Assembly (NCBI GenBank): GCA_916700875.1
Contig: CAKAKS010000032.1
Location: forward strand, 14,170,129 to 14,234,128
Length of the DNA: 64,000 nucleotides
From: Sebastes aleutianus
Taxonomy: Eukaryota > Chordata > Actinopteri > Perciformes > Sebastidae
Direction of reading: 5' to 3'
Part shown: in pieces, positions 51,774 through 63,400 of the stretch
How the letters are laid out: each line of letters begins with the position of its first letter
Position numbering within the stretch: the first letter of the stretch is position 1
Notes under the pieces: model-generated
Told to the model about the DNA's origin: nothing
Databases searched by the model: none
What the model saw: only the letters and a program-made list of their open reading frames with translations
Made by a program: the position numbers and the translations under genes

Positions 51774-54700
51774 GAAAAAATGGTTGATTTTGCAATTATT
51801 ATTATTTTTACGCATACAGCATTTGAGTCTGTGAGAGCCCAAGCAATGAGGAAGTAAAGCCAATGTCAACAAAATGGGTTACGATGGATGTGGACATATA
51901 TATTGAATTATGTGTGCACCTATGTGTATTATATACCACTACAAAGAATATGCATAAAGTAAAAATGTTAAATCCTCCAGTAGTGTATTTGCTACATGAA
52001 ACATGAATTCACTCAGTTATGCAATAAAATATGTTTAACAATTAACTCCTGTAAAGTCACAGAGTCTCTGAGGCTTCATCTTAACAAAGATTACTCTAGT
52101 TAACAGCGACCTATGCTCCCTTGACTGATTCATTTAGTTGGCCATAGACTTGTCCATCAATATATTGAGCTTTGATCGAAAACACTGAATCATGTCTCCG
52201 ATAGGCCCTTGAGAGGCTGAGGTATTTAACCAAGATGTGGCATCAAATACCTGTTTCTGCAGACTGAGGAGGAGCTTCTGAGATGGGAGCTCTCTGACAC
52301 CATGTCAATAGGACACACTGGTAATGGGCACAAGGGGTTCCACTGGAAATTGAAAGTATCAATAGCATTTAGATTTTTTGCATTTTCACCATTAAAGTGT
52401 GAACAAACTGGGGTCAAAAAGATAATAAAGCTTGGAAAAGACTGTAACATACCTGGCTTCGGTCTCGTTTTCCAACAGAAGGCAGCCAAAAGCTAAAAGG
52501 AGACAACAAAGTATAATCACTAGGTGCAAAATGATGATGGACTTAAAATCATTTAAAAGGATTTAACCAGTATGTCTTACTCTCTCTGGTAAGGATCTTG
52601 GGAGAAGTGTCTCAGTCTCTCTACAAACACTGGCATGCCGTTGCCCTGAAAAACACAAATCAAAGATACACAGTAAGAAACAAAGACCATAAAAACAGGT
52701 TTCTACTGAAGAGGAAGATGATTTAACCTTGCTGGGAAGCCGCCTCCTGTCCTTCCTGATGCAGCAGGCGGCAGAGCCAGGCACTCGCTTCAGACGGGAA
52801 TGATACCGATACCCTGCAACAGCAACAAGCACATTTATCTTCCTGTGTTGCAAAAATGATCGGAAAACATCATTATTGTTAATAAGAATTTGTGTCTAAA
52901 TCATCGGCCAGTACCTCTCTGAGAGGGCCGTGCAGGCTGCAGGAAGGTGGGCGGGGGACGGTTATCCTCGAGGGAGAGCTGGTTGTCCGAGTCCCAGCTG
53001 GGCAGCAGGCCGGCCACACCCGACCCGACTCCACAGTCCCCCTCGAAGAACCAGTCACTCTGCTCGTCATCGCCTGCACACAGGGACAGGGAGGATGATG
53101 CATTGGTAAGCATTTCGCTGCTGCATATTTCTACAAAGGTAGTACCATTGCAGTCATCATTAAAATGCTGAAGTCAAAAGCGTTGTAGGATGTGCACTTT
53201 TAATTACAGTACTGTTTGAGGATAATGTTGGAAATAAATATTGGAACTTTGGACTCATAATGCAATTGAGTTATTACAAAACACTTGCAAATGTAATTAA
53301 CATTATATTCAGGCATTTTTGAGTCATATGTTGTTTGGGAGAAGCTAAGTTGCTGGATGTTTGGTGGTCTACAAACTCCAGTGGAGCTTTGACTGACACG
53401 TGGTTGCATCGATAATGACTGAAATTTCATTTTAGGGTAAACCGCTCCTTTAACTACACACTACCAACCAGACAACACCAGTCTCGTCCCCAGACGGCAA
53501 GCTCTTCTCAGACCTGTCAGTCAGCAAAGAACACGCAGGAACCATGCCTCTCACAGTCAAGGTGTAGTGACAACTGTTAAATCAGAGGCCGCCTGGCCCC
53601 ACCACGGCTAATGAGATTAGCAAAGGCTTCAGCGCTCATTAACACGACATGACAACGTCTTATTAGAGTCGCCTGGGTGCCCAGCAACCAGCCCATTGTA
53701 TCGAAACCTCCCTCTCTAGCCCCAGCATTCCCTCGGAGTCGAGCAGGTTATTGTCCAAATCTGACAACTCGTCATCTTCCTTTCAGCGATCAAGAGCGCT
53801 TCATCTGTGAGCTCCAAATGCACAAATCAAGTGTGGTTTACTTACCAGTTTGAACCACATTAAGTGATGAAGCTGTTTAATAGTTCTCACTGTATGTTAA
53901 AAGTATTATTTCTTTGTACTACCTTGTCTTCCCTCATCATTGGTGAACAGGCCGGGGTCACTGCTGCATGTGCTGCTGGTTTCCCTGCAAAGAAAAGAAG
54001 AAAAACATCAAATGATCGCCACTGACCTGTTTCTTTGATATCAATGACATTTGAGGATGAAGAACTCTGTTTTGATTTGTCATCTCAAACCTGATGGGTT
54101 ATTTAGGTCAGACAATGTTATAGCATCTGAAAAGTGAACAATGCGAATCAAAAATGTACAAGCCCCTGTGATGTCAATATTTAACATGTAACATTCAGTA
54201 ATAAAAATAATGGAGAAGTCCGGAGCTAGAGGTCGACATAAATGGAAATGACACAAAAAGACAGAGCGTGCCGTGTTCTCCCTTGTTGCGATAGCAAACA
54301 CAAAGGCATGAGGAGAGGCTCTGATCGAAGCCACTGAGTGACATGCACAATCTAATTGAATATCCTCCGCTGTCAGCTCCAATCTAATCTGGCCCGCGTT
54401 GTGGAGGATGACAGGAGAGCGAAACACATTCCCCTGCCCGCCCCTCCCTCTGGGTGTGCCCCACACACAGAGCGGCCCACAGACGTGCCGCTTCCACACA
54501 ACAACTGGCCAACATCTGCTGCGTGGGCTGCCACTGCTCGCTGCTTAGACCGCTCCATCGCTGCTCCTCTCCACAGCCCCGGGCCGACCCCTGTTACATT
54601 GCCTCCGCACCCTCTGTGTCCCCTCTGCTACCCCAGACCACCCTGGGTTTCTCTGCCGTTCTCACACCTCAGCCACCTTGAACTGGGACCTCCAGACACT

Positions 54701-57700
54701 CCAAGGTCATGGAGGGGGATCAGGGGGAGGGGTGGAGGTGACAAAGATGGAGGGACAAAAACAGGATTTCCTCTCTCTGAAAGTAAACAATGCTGTCATT
54801 GCTCACTTGTAACAAGCACATGTAGCTACATATATATTTATAAATGTTTTTCTATTTCCTAAAGCCTTTTTCTGAATACCAGTTAGCTTAAAGGACCATA
54901 AATGCTCACTAATCTGTATTGATCCGCAGATGAAAATAGTCTCCAACAAAAGCACAATTTACTTTGAGTAACATTTGCTAAACATTACAGTGTCCAGCTG
55001 TTTTGGGCAATCGGTTAAGCCTTTTTTTTTTTTTTAAATAAAGGGGACATATCATAAAGAACTCACTTTTTCAGTGCTTGTGCACATAGATTTGGGTATC
55101 TGGAGTTCCTACCAACCCACAAACTGTGAAATAAGACAATCCAGTCAGTTTTTTTGTGGGCTGCCTAGATCAGAAAACATGTGATTCAGATTTTCCCCCT
55201 TCCTATGTCACATGCAAACTCATTATAATATATCGCCTACGGCTTGAGAACTACCTTTGCAAAGGTGCACCGTATTTTTCGCACAAGCCAATCAGAGCAG
55301 ACTGGGCTTTTTTGGGAAGGGTGTCTTAAAGAGACAGGTGCTAAAACGGAGCATTTCAGACAGAGGTTGAGTACAGTTATATTCAGACAGACTGTATGAG
55401 AAAAATAATGTGTTTTTTGAACATTAAAGCATGTAAACATGTTCTAGTAGACACCCAAAACACAAGTATGAACCTGAGAATGTGCATGATACGTCCCCTT
55501 TAAACAATATTTGATTTCACTTTCTGCACATTTATCAACATTTCTGTAAATTCTAGACATTTTAAATGTTTATATATTTGTGACACGTTTTTTTGAAGAT
55601 TTCTGTCTTTTGTTTTAAGTACAAATGGCAACAAATTTGTGACATTTGTAGACCATAAGAAAGATAATAATAACAATGCCAGCTGTATCCTTTAAATTAA
55701 GCTAATTTCCACTCAAACTACTTAATGAAAGGGGGGGCCTAGTGCTCTTGATTGCTTTGCATTTTGCTTCCTGATTTTCAGCGCTGACCTTGCTTATAGG
55801 AGAAAGCTGGAGGGTCAGATATGCGCTGATACCGTGCTTCGCCATATTGCAGAGGCCTGCAAGTGACGGCAGGATCAGAAAAACGTGCGTCCAGCCTGCG
55901 CGTCTGTCTTCCTGGCCAGATGGTCCTGCATCATCTCCCCTCACATCCCCAAGAAGCAGATGTGAGAGGGAGCAGGCCTCTCCAGGGAATCTGGAGGATG
56001 TCTGGTCTAGCTATGCAGTCCTGTACCGTCCCTCCACCCTCGTCCCACCCCTTCAGCCTTCTCTCCAGACTCATTCCCCAGGCCTCTGCTCAGCTGTACC
56101 CCACCTCTGGACACATCGGCTGGCATCTGGAGCCCACAACACTCCAACATCAGTAGAGGACACAGCCACAAGCTCCACAAAAACAAACCATTTGGGATTT
56201 CATGCTTCATTCCACAACCTTTCTTAGAAATTAGTGATGATTTACTAATGCCAGCAGCGTGGCGTCTTCTTCCATTTTCCAAGTAAAAAAAATGTGTTTG
56301 CTTCTTATTGGAGGGATTTTGTTCAAAGTTTGAAAAGAATCACAGGTATAAACAATTAATTAGAGACACCCATTAAGTATTTATCCGTATTAAAGGTGTA
56401 ATGTGATGTCGCTTGGAGCAGCACAGGGCCGATGTGAGACCGTTTCCATTAAGTACTGCCTAATTAATGCCATGAATAATTGAGACCCCCATTTTTCTTG
56501 GGACCAAAAGAAACACCTCTTCTTTCTTCAGCAGTGACCTTTGTCAAGAAAAGTTGACAAACATTTGGGGCAAACTTTGGCTTTGGCTCCGACACAGAAT
56601 AGCACTTCCCCCAGTCATAAGATATTCTACTGTGGATTAGGTGCTACACAAACAAATAAGTCTTAATTACATAAAATACCATATGTCCATGGTGGAACAA
56701 AGGCAAGGGCAAAAACAAAAAGTGCACTCCAGTGTTTTAGAGCTGAACTTAAGTCCCCCACATGGCCCTATTGTCTCTATACAAGCCAAAGAGGTGAAGC
56801 AAAACACAGTATCCAGATGAGCACTAATCATTAGGATATAATCCTCAGCTCCTGGGAGAGGCAGACCAGTTTGCACAGAGATTACAGGCTAGCCGCCATT
56901 TATTGAGCCCGGGCTCATTCTGCAGAGGAATAAAGAAGAGGCAGAGACGGAGGGGGGCAAAGCGCTGATAACAATGGATCTGTGGGCTCTTCAAACAAGC
57001 CGCCCCAACCCAAATCCATGCCCTCTTCCATGGGTGTCTGATTATAAGGTTATCCCACCATCCCTGAGCTGCAGTAATTGGATTAGTCTCAGAGATTTAT
57101 GAAAATTAACTTCGGCAAATGCTGCACTGCTTTCCCGAAAACTCCTCATAGAGTTTTCAAAATATGAATTACAGCACGATAAAGCCGAGTCGTGAGAAAA
57201 GCACGCACAATGGCTTTGTTATTTTTTCTGGTAGTAGCAGTAGCAGCTCACAGCTGGAGACGGAGGCTCAGCCCGGGACAGCGTCTACCCACAGGTGAGG
57301 CCTGCTTGCTGGGCCAGCCTGGGTGCCAGGTGGCCTCACTGCCAGCAGGCTGGGCCAGGTCTAATCAAGGATGTGGAGCCCAACTGGAGCCCAACTGGAG
57401 CTGCCAACATCTGCTCCCCTTGAACTTGGGTGGCTGAAGGCAAAGCTCTGCTCTGTATGCACATAAGAGGAGTGACCTTGAGGAGAGGCATGTTTTAACA
57501 GACCAGACACTCCATATGAAAAAGGTTAATGGAATGAATGGAGACCAAAGAAATCAGACTGCTTCAAAAGACATTTCAACAATGGCATCTGTGTCTGACA
57601 CTAAATGGACCGTACACTCTCGGAGTATAAATATTGTTGTTGTACCACTGTGAACCCCTCATCGCTGCTGCCCTTTGTTCGTATCCTTTGCCTCCGCCAC

Positions 57701-60700
57701 AGCTTATCCATTAGATTGTTGAGCCCTCAGTACAGTGTGGCAGTCTACTGAGCAGCAATCAAGAGCGTTGGCGTTGTGTAAGTGAGAAATGATTGACAGC
57801 GTGCCACGGTGTTCCCATTTATTTCTTCTCCGGAGCTGTTTTCTGTCAGAACGGCTATTGATTTTTCCATAAAGTAAGAAAACAAGTGCCGTTTAGGGGC
57901 TAGGGAGGTCAGCACAAATTAAACCAGAAGATGTAAAGCCTTCTGTCTGTACCATTACTGGTAACCTCAAATGTCTTCTTCTCACACGTTTTATATGATC
58001 AACAGATAATGAGATCGGTAAAGGAAATACATTGTGCAGGAGCATGACGAGGCAATGAGAATGTGAACTCCCAGGCTTAAAACGCTATGGTACTGAATGT
58101 TGTTGTGATGACACACAACTGAACTGCACTGCCCACCATTTCTGTCTATTTATCAGTTAATTAATACATGTGGACCATGTGGGGTATTAAACGCTTTAAC
58201 TCCAATTCCTAAAAAATATATATTTTAAGTATGATCACTCAAAGGTTTTGCTGTGAAAAGATTCTGGTTATTCTATGACAATGGTATATATACCAGTAGA
58301 ACTGAAACAATTAGTCAACAAATAATAAATCCATTGAGAGAAATTTAATCTGCAACTACTTTGAAAATTGATTAATAGTTTATGTAATTTTTTCATGCAG
58401 AAATGGCAAACATTTGCTGATTTCAGCTTCTCAAATAATTTTTTTTTTAGCCACACTAGCAGCATGGCTCTAGGGATGCCAATATATGTCTGTCAGTCAG
58501 TCAGTCAGTCCACTACCTTGAGCCAGACTGAAATATCTCAACAACTATTAAATGGATTGCTATGACATTTTGTACAGACATTCATGGTCCCCAGAGGTTG
58601 AATCCTAATAACTCTTGTGATCCACTGACTTTTCCTCTAGCGCCACCAACCAGTCAAATCTCCCACTTTTACTGTGAAATATCTCCGTATCTGCTGGATG
58701 GATTGGCACAACATTAGTAGTATTTGGTATTATATCATTGTAGCCTTTATGTCTTATTTAAAGTGCTTTAGAATAGACTGGTACAGGAATGAGTCCTAAA
58801 ACCCAGAAATGAGTTAGCATTTTTGCACTTCCGGTTCCCTCGTCTGGAAGTCAATGGGTTTCTTGAATGGGTTTTTAGTTAGATGCTTGAAATAAGGTCT
58901 GTGGTTAACACAAGCTTAAGAGATTTAAACATTTTGTTCTACGATATAAAATACGTCAGTAAATGTCCCACTCGTGAGTTTTTAATCTTTTACGCGTCTT
59001 AAAAAAAAGAGTGGCTAAATGAGACTACTAAATGTCATCACGCCGACTCGTCCACCTTTCCAGCCTCGTTTGTGGAGATTATCTAACGGAAAATCATCAT
59101 AAACATTTGTTTGCCACAGTGCTTATTTTCTACAATAATCTAAAACCCAATTTGCTTTTTGTCGAGGGAACCCGTGCGATTTTAACTTCTGGGTTGGCGG
59201 CCTACAAAAATACGTCATCTCTGCAGCACTTTATAGAAGTACGTTATTGTTGAAAGGTGCTACACAAAAAACTTGCCTTGTAAATTGATTGGGATTTGGA
59301 CTGCTGCTTTGACAAAATCAGACATTAGCTTTAACTCAAGGAAATTACAATTTCCTGATGTTCAAAAGACCAAATGATTATAAAAGAAATAACAGATTAA
59401 TCAAGCTCTTTATACCAGAAGAACACTGGGCCATGGTGACAGCTTCATGTAATTGTTTTTTAATCATTTTGGGACAAAAACCTGTCACAGTTAGCCTTTT
59501 TGATTCCACAGTATATTGTTCTCTTTATTTCACTGTAATAATATAATGGCCCTCTCTGCTGCCAGTTACAGCCACATTTAGTTTTGCTAAATAAAATGCA
59601 CACAAGAGGGTGCACTCTGGGACACTGGGACAGCCCGAGCTTTAATTACCCAGCCCAAGAAAGGAATTCATTTCAAAACAAATCAATACCACACCAAGTC
59701 ACTTATTTATTTGTGACAATATTTCTCGAAAGGAAATAATGAGCTGGCAGATGCCCGGAGGCATAACTATCAAAGATCCCTCCCTGGTGATCATTTCAGC
59801 TATAGGAGATGAAGATGAAGAGACTCTATCATTCATTTTTAATGTCAACTCAATACTTTAAAGTGGAGCGGTATGATTGTGATACTTTTTTTTTGGTTTA
59901 GTTGAGGACATGCTGAATATTGACAAGTGGCTCGATGAAGACAGGCAGTATAGATCATCTTAAATGTCGCCTTGTTTAATTGCTCCTGTCTGATAGTAGT
60001 TATGCCCGTGACTTTTATGTTATGGGTTTAACTGCCTTGGTAACTTTCCATTTAAAGGGTAAAAAGGGCTTTTAGAGTTTTGAGCTCCTTTTTCAGAATG
60101 GTTTTAATCCTGACTTTTTAAACAATGACAGGGTTAACATTTGGCTCGTTGCAATGCTGTAAATTAAATGTAGAGTTTTTAAAAATGGAACTTTTTCTTA
60201 ACAAATAACGAACCTAAAAGCTTTTAATATGATCCCAAATGTGGGATGGATCTTTTCCTATAAGGCCTAACATCATTGTAATGAATGAAGGATTAGGTTT
60301 GACTCTAACAGAAAAACAAAAAGAGGAAGAAAATACAAATATCCTCATACATTACCCCTCAGACATGTTCTCATCTGCTGCATCTCTGTGTTCCTTGGCC
60401 ATCTTTCTTTTCCAGCACTCCTTTCCCATCAGCCTGGCTCCTTCGGTCTGTCGGTCTGCTCCTACCCAACCACCAGACCTCTTCTTCGGTCCTGACAGCT
60501 GCTGCATCCTAGACGGCCTGTGTCTCCGTTTCCCATCTACACCAGAAACCTTTAACTTCCGCTGCAACCTAACTGTGACGTCTGAGGTCATACGTTTGAC
60601 CTTCCTCCGCCTCCTGAGATGCCGTCTTGGATTATTGTCGGTGAAGGAGTCGGACTCTGGCCAGGAGGGCTGCCTAGTCCTGACCGGGCCTCTCATGACG

Positions 60701-61017
60701 GAGCGCCATCGGTTTGTTGAAGTCATGTCGTCAGAGTCACTGCAGTTGGCCACAGAGGCAGCGATGGTTGAGGAAGGGTTCTGCCTGTATCCTTTAGTCT
60801 CGTCCAAACTGGACTCCGAGGCCTCAATCCAGCATCGCCTGTGTTCCAGCGGATAGAGAGAGGATTCACGATAGCGCTTGCGGTCCCTGCGACGGCGGAT
60901 TTGCCGGCGTCGGTGCAGGGGACTCAGGACCATTTCCTCCCACAGCTCCCCCAGCTTGCTTTGCTCTGAGGTTTGCTCCAGAGCAGCCACCAGGTCCTGC
61001 ACCAGCTCATCCATCAT
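47467..61017 (-). CDS. gpatch2: GPATCH2, G-patch domain-containing protein 2 (5' and middle exons; 3' part not in window)
   Basis: Seen: seven coding exons on the minus strand, 61017-60356, 53984-53923, 53073-52915, 52813-52728, 52645-52581, 52492-52453 and 47548-47467. All have GT/AG borders and compatible phases, and give 385 codons plus one base. Signature stretches are MMDELVQDLVAALEQ at residues 1-15, LRRRRKVKRM near 134-143, GLFTNDEGRQ ending at 241 and DDEQSDWFFE from 243. These align collinearly with human GPATCH2 (about 528 residues, recalled from memory). Family knowledge: a nuclear protein whose C-terminal G-patch binds and stimulates DEAH-box helicase DHX15. The encoded part is rich in basic clusters that suit nuclear localisation. 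The start is the first ATG of exon 2, in a CACCATGATGG context; exon 1 has no in-frame ATG that I can see. Odd: no exon encoding the G-patch was found between 1 and 47466. Identity is very secure; the 3' end is missing. Confidence 0.93.
50714..50779 (-). other. Possible alternative GPATCH2 terminal exon
   Basis: On the minus strand a good acceptor (CTCTTGGGTTATTTCACAG) precedes, in phase 0 with exon 7, the codons SAPALLDEGQKHDCYEKPPT, one further serine, and then TAG. The part GQKHDC resembles GHKKNC, which follows the exon 7 sequence in human (recalled). No GT donor occurs before the stop, so it could only be a last exon. No nearby poly(A) signal was found. Weak evidence. Confidence 0.25.
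51678..51770. repeat. (TA)n microsatellite
   Basis: About 90 bases of alternating TA with two short interruptions (AAATATA and AGATTTA). Confidence 0.95.
52453..52492 (-). CDS. gpatch2: GPATCH2 exon 7 (40-base microexon)
   Basis: This very short exon has a strong pyrimidine tract and acceptor (TTGTCTCCTTTTAG) and the donor CCAG|GTATGT. With the last two bases of exon 6 it encodes DFWLPSVGKRDRSQ (345-358), parallel to human DHWFSPGARTEHDQ. It ends in phase 0. It is too small for ORF-based detection and was found by phase and similarity. Confidence 0.85.
52581..52645 (-). CDS. gpatch2: GPATCH2 exon 6
   Basis: This 65-base exon has acceptor TTTTTCAG and donor AGAGA|GTAAGA. It encodes GNGMPVFVERLRHFSQDPYQR (324-344) plus two bases. 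It aligns loosely with human GNKRMVHFSPDSHHH. The exact phase match to both neighbours supports it. Confidence 0.87.
52728..52813 (-). CDS. gpatch2: GPATCH2 exon 5
   Basis: This 86-base exon has acceptor TGTTGCAG and donor AGCAAG|GTTAAA. Joined to exon 4 it reads PSQRGYRYHSRLKRVPG, which parallels human PSRRGFQARLSRLHG, then continues to RRRLPSK at residue 323. It ends in phase 0. Confidence 0.9.
52915..53073 (-). CDS. gpatch2: GPATCH2 exon 4
   Basis: This 159-base exon runs from acceptor TGTGCAG to donor AGAG|GTACTG. It encodes residues 243-294, starting DDEQSDWFFEGDCGVGSG and ending PARPSQR. The DDEQSDWF motif is the most conserved part of the protein outside the G-patch and matches human DDEQSDWFYE. 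The middle part is much less conserved. Confidence 0.94.
53923..53984 (-). CDS. gpatch2: GPATCH2 exon 3
   Basis: This 62-base exon completes residue 221 and encodes ETSSTCSSDPGLFTNDEGRQ (222-241) plus the first base of 242. Acceptor TTTGCAG and donor CAAG|GTAGTA are both present. It matches the human stretch SSTDAGLFTNDEGRQ as recalled. In this fish it is a separate exon about 6.4 kb downstream of exon 2. Confidence 0.93.
55038..55505. mobile_element. MITE with AAAGGGGACATATCAT termini
   Basis: Left end TAAAGGGGACATATCAT; right end, complement TTTAAAGGGGACGTATCAT. The inner sequence (TTTTTCAGTGCTTGTGCACA; ATTTGGGTATCTGGAG) matches a very common fish MITE from memory. No ORF. Confidence 0.8.
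58296..59260. repeat. Cluster of old dispersed repeats
   Basis: 58296-58440 is a truncated relative of the hAT MITE at 41741 (AGAACTGAAACAATTAG). Next comes a (CAGT)n run near 58494-58510. Then comes a repeat with GACATTTTGTACAGACATTC and TTCCTCTAGCGCCACCAAC. About 58790-59260 is another AT-rich repeat-like block (CACTTCCGGTTCCC). Confidence 0.5.
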
Positions 61018-61021
61018 GGTG
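60356..61021 (-). CDS. gpatch2: GPATCH2 exon 2, main N-terminal coding exon
   Basis: The acceptor TTTCCAG lies just above 61021 and the donor GAGGG|GTAATG ends the exon at 60356 in phase 2. It encodes residues 1-220 from the ATG at 61017. Visible are an acidic and leucine-rich N-terminus (MMDELVQDLVAALEQTSEQ), a basic block RRRQIRRRRDRKRYR at about 36-50, the acidic serine patch CSDSDD at 92-97, and the very basic RRHLRRRRKVKRM at 131-143, a likely bipartite nuclear signal. It ends with DENMSE, matching the MSESDSS region of human as recalled. The large exon following a UTR exon is as expected for this gene. Confidence 0.93.
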
Positions 61022-61836
61022 CTGGAAACCAAAGATACAACAGAGTAAACCTATTAGTCTGGCATACAACAGCCAGGAAAATAAACAAAAGCTGAATGTG
61101 AAGCCAATGCTGAAGTGCTTCAAAATGCAGCTCTTCTGATGACCACTATTTTCTGGCCCTAAGAAAGACATCACGGTGTATAACTCCCCATGTCTCTCTA
61201 GAAATACAAGGTCAAAATCAATATATTTGTATACAATAACGTAGGGTCACAGCAGCTAATTTCACTTCATATAATCTGTGACGTTGTGGCAGTGTTGCTT
61301 GGGGCCAAGTTCACTTGATAGACACGTGTCTCAGCCTATTACACTCTGTCGATGTTGTTTAGACGAGCAAATTTGAGATTCTCACTCCGCGATGGGTAAG
61401 ATGGTAAAACTCTAAGGCCAGAAAAGTACCATTATAAACAAACACATAAATACACTATGTATTGTTTAAAAATGGTTATATGAGCAAGTGGACCATCAAT
61501 AGTGATAATAGAGGTTGAAAAACGACATATTTGTTGGGGATATGACATTATACATCATGAGACAATGTACAGTTCTCTACCGTTTCTACCATGATTGCTA
61601 TCGCTTTAATATTTCTAGGTGTATTGGGTCATTGTGAGCAAGGTTGCAAATCAACAAGCAAGACTGTTTTATTGTAGTATTGGGTTTTAATATGGTTTTT
61701 GTATCAATGAGATGAATTATCTTGATTTGTCAGGTATTTGATATGCTTGTTGCGCCAAAAACTCATATTCATGTCTGGTTATTTTAACCATTAACCGTCT
61801 CTCATGCGAGTTTCCAGAAAATGTTAGTATCACATT

Positions 61837-62105
61837 CAGGGCAGCCTCCTCTTAGTCGACTAAATTGTCGTTTTGGTCTTAGTCGACTAAGATTTCTTTA
61901 GTCGATTACTCATTTTTTCATTGTGAATTACTTATTTCCAAGAAACTTATGGTCACATCTCTGGTAAAGACAAGATTTAAAATGGTGTTTTTTGCATGAT
62001 TCTTTGTGGAGAAACTCAGATTTGACAGATCTGACGATTAAATCAACTTGACAAAGTCGTATTAGTGTCAGTCGACGAAGAATTTCTTTAGTCGAGGACA
62101 GCCTA
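61837..62105. mobile_element. hAT-type MITE (TTAGTCGACTAA family) with perfect 8-bp duplication
   Basis: Starts CAGGGCAGCCTCCTCTTAGT and ends GTCGAGGACAGCCTA. The 8-base duplication ATCACATT flanks it exactly (61829-61836 and 62106-62113). Several AGTCGACTAA palindromes occur inside. Confidence 0.9.
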
Positions 62106-62364
62106 ATCACATTATTATCAATATCGTAACATAACATTACATATACCCACTTCCACCCATTATTGAAAGCTATCTATAAATTGTGGTTATTGCCAATGGG
62201 AAATGTGTCATCTCTGCTTCTTCCACAGTGGTCTTTTCTCCATATAATTGTTGAGCACTGATATAACATGGCACATCTACCAAGAAGCTCTTGTTATTGA
62301 GATCTAATGTGACCATTGGGGTTGACAAATGTCCTGCTATCATCTCCAGCTGTGGTGGTAATCT

Positions 62365-62872
62365 CTCAACTAACAATGGCTCATCATTCCAAAAGTCCGT
62401 ACTGTCTTTGGCCATAATTCCTTTCATTTTGCCGCTGCAAATGACTGGAACTCACTACAAAACACGCTCAAACTCACAGCTCTCACATCTCTCAACATGT
62501 CCAAACAAAAGCTGCAACAAGTCATAGTTGACTGCTGTACTTGCTGACCAGCCCTCACTTCTCTCTCTCTCTCTCTTCCATTACAATTTTACAAAGAACA
62601 TCCAGTAATCCACTTTTTTTTTATACATAGTGTTTATTAATTTCTGACCTATTTATTTACCCATGCTGTTTTTAGCCATTTTCTCATGTCTTGTCATGGC
62701 ATACTGTATGTTTGTCATACTGTATCTGTGCTGTTTGTGTCGCTTGTGTGGACTGTGTTTTTATACTCTTGCTGCTGCCTCTTGGCCAGGTCATCATTGT
62801 AAATGAGAATTGGTTCTCAATTGATTTTACCTGGTTAAATAAAGGTCAAATAAATAAAATAATCCCAAGGTA
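62365..62872 (+). mobile_element. LINE 3' end (last codons of reverse-transcriptase ORF plus 3' UTR)
   Basis: Plus-strand reading gives IIPKVRTVFGHNSFHFAAAN, DWNSLQNTLKL and KQKLQQVIVDCCTC, then TGA at 62548-62550, a familiar fish non-LTR ORF2 end. About 300 bases later come TTACCTGGTTAAATAAAGGT and an AAATAAATAAAAT tail. It is 5'-truncated, with a stop codon just upstream in frame. L2- or Rex-like; the exact clade is uncertain. Confidence 0.8.
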
Positions 62873-63335
62873 CGTCTCTAATAAAATACACCCAGGCTAT
62901 TTTTTGTCTTAAATGTGTCAGAATAACATTGTGGAGGACCATCCACACTGTGAAACTTTAAACCTCCCCTTGTGTGATTGCTAATGGTTGCTAGCTTCTT
63001 TGAGCAGCTACAAAAACACTCACAGTGTCTTCATAACTAACATTAGCTGAAATAAAAGCGACTAGGAAGCTATACAACATTATAGTGCAGCAAAACAATA
63101 GCAGTACTAGAGGCAGAGGTAGGCTGGGCTGTCTGCTCTGTGCAGACTGTGTTACATAACAACATGTGAGCTCAGCACAAGGACAGCCTGAACAGACACA
63201 CATCTCCTTTCTTCTGTTCTAGCAGACAGCTAAACACGTCGTTTAACAGCGTTTAACATCTAGTAACCGTGTCTCAATATGACTCGTGATGTTATGTAAC
63301 AATAGACAGAGAGTTCACTGTGTTTGAGCACTCAC

Positions 63336-63400
63336 CAGTCGCAGCTTGTCTTGTTTTGTTTTTCTGCACAGCTGTGAGAAATCAGACGCACTTCCGCCCT
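63336..63400 (-). other. gpatch2: GPATCH2 exon 1, 5' UTR (upstream end approximate)
   Basis: The minus strand shows a strong donor, CTG|GTGAGT, with the exon ending at 63336. It sits about 2.3 kb upstream of the coding exon 2 acceptor. The reading frame that would join exon 2 is open but has no ATG over the roughly 60 bases inspected, so this exon is treated as untranslated. Human GPATCH2 begins about 26 residues earlier, in exon 1; that extension seems absent here. The transcription start is inferred from the adjacent promoter motifs and is not seen directly. Confidence 0.65.

Larger units (their letters stand above)
47556..52452 (-). other. GPATCH2 intron 7 with repeat-poor sequence
   Basis: Holds poly-C near 47911 and the TA tract at 51678. 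A dispersed-repeat fragment lies near 51440-51620. Unique stretches 48400-48760 and 49400-50050 are rich in TAAT and ATGCAT-type motifs. A possible alternative terminal exon at 50714-50779 is listed separately. Confidence 0.5.
53985..60355 (-). other. GPATCH2 intron 2
   Basis: Contains the MITE at 55038-55505, older repeats at 58296-59260 and unique GC-rich blocks (54350-54770, 55790-56160, 57190-57430). No further coding exon of GPATCH2 is expected here, since exon 2 joins exon 3 in phase and in register with human. Confidence 0.6.
61022..63335 (-). other. GPATCH2 intron 1
   Basis: Bounded by the exon 1 donor and the exon 2 acceptor. It contains the MITE at 61837 and the LINE end at 62365. 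The rest is unique AT-rich sequence with no exon recognised. Confidence 0.6.

Noticed and set aside
53688..53706. Met-Gly-Trp codons on the minus strand in intron 3
   Set aside because: Flanking codons (LLGT) do not fit a G-patch and the position is upstream of exon 4.
54356..54862. 168-codon plus-strand ORF
   Set aside because: It sits in a GC-rich intron, Pro/Ser-biased, without motif, homology or splice context.
60239..60856. 205-codon plus-strand ORF
   Set aside because: It lies opposite GPATCH2 exon 2, whose basic-rich minus-strand reading has clear homology; the plus ORF is its shadow.
62170..62427. 85-codon minus-strand ORF
   Set aside because: Its first part overlaps the plus-strand LINE ORF tail in antisense, and no family is recognised.
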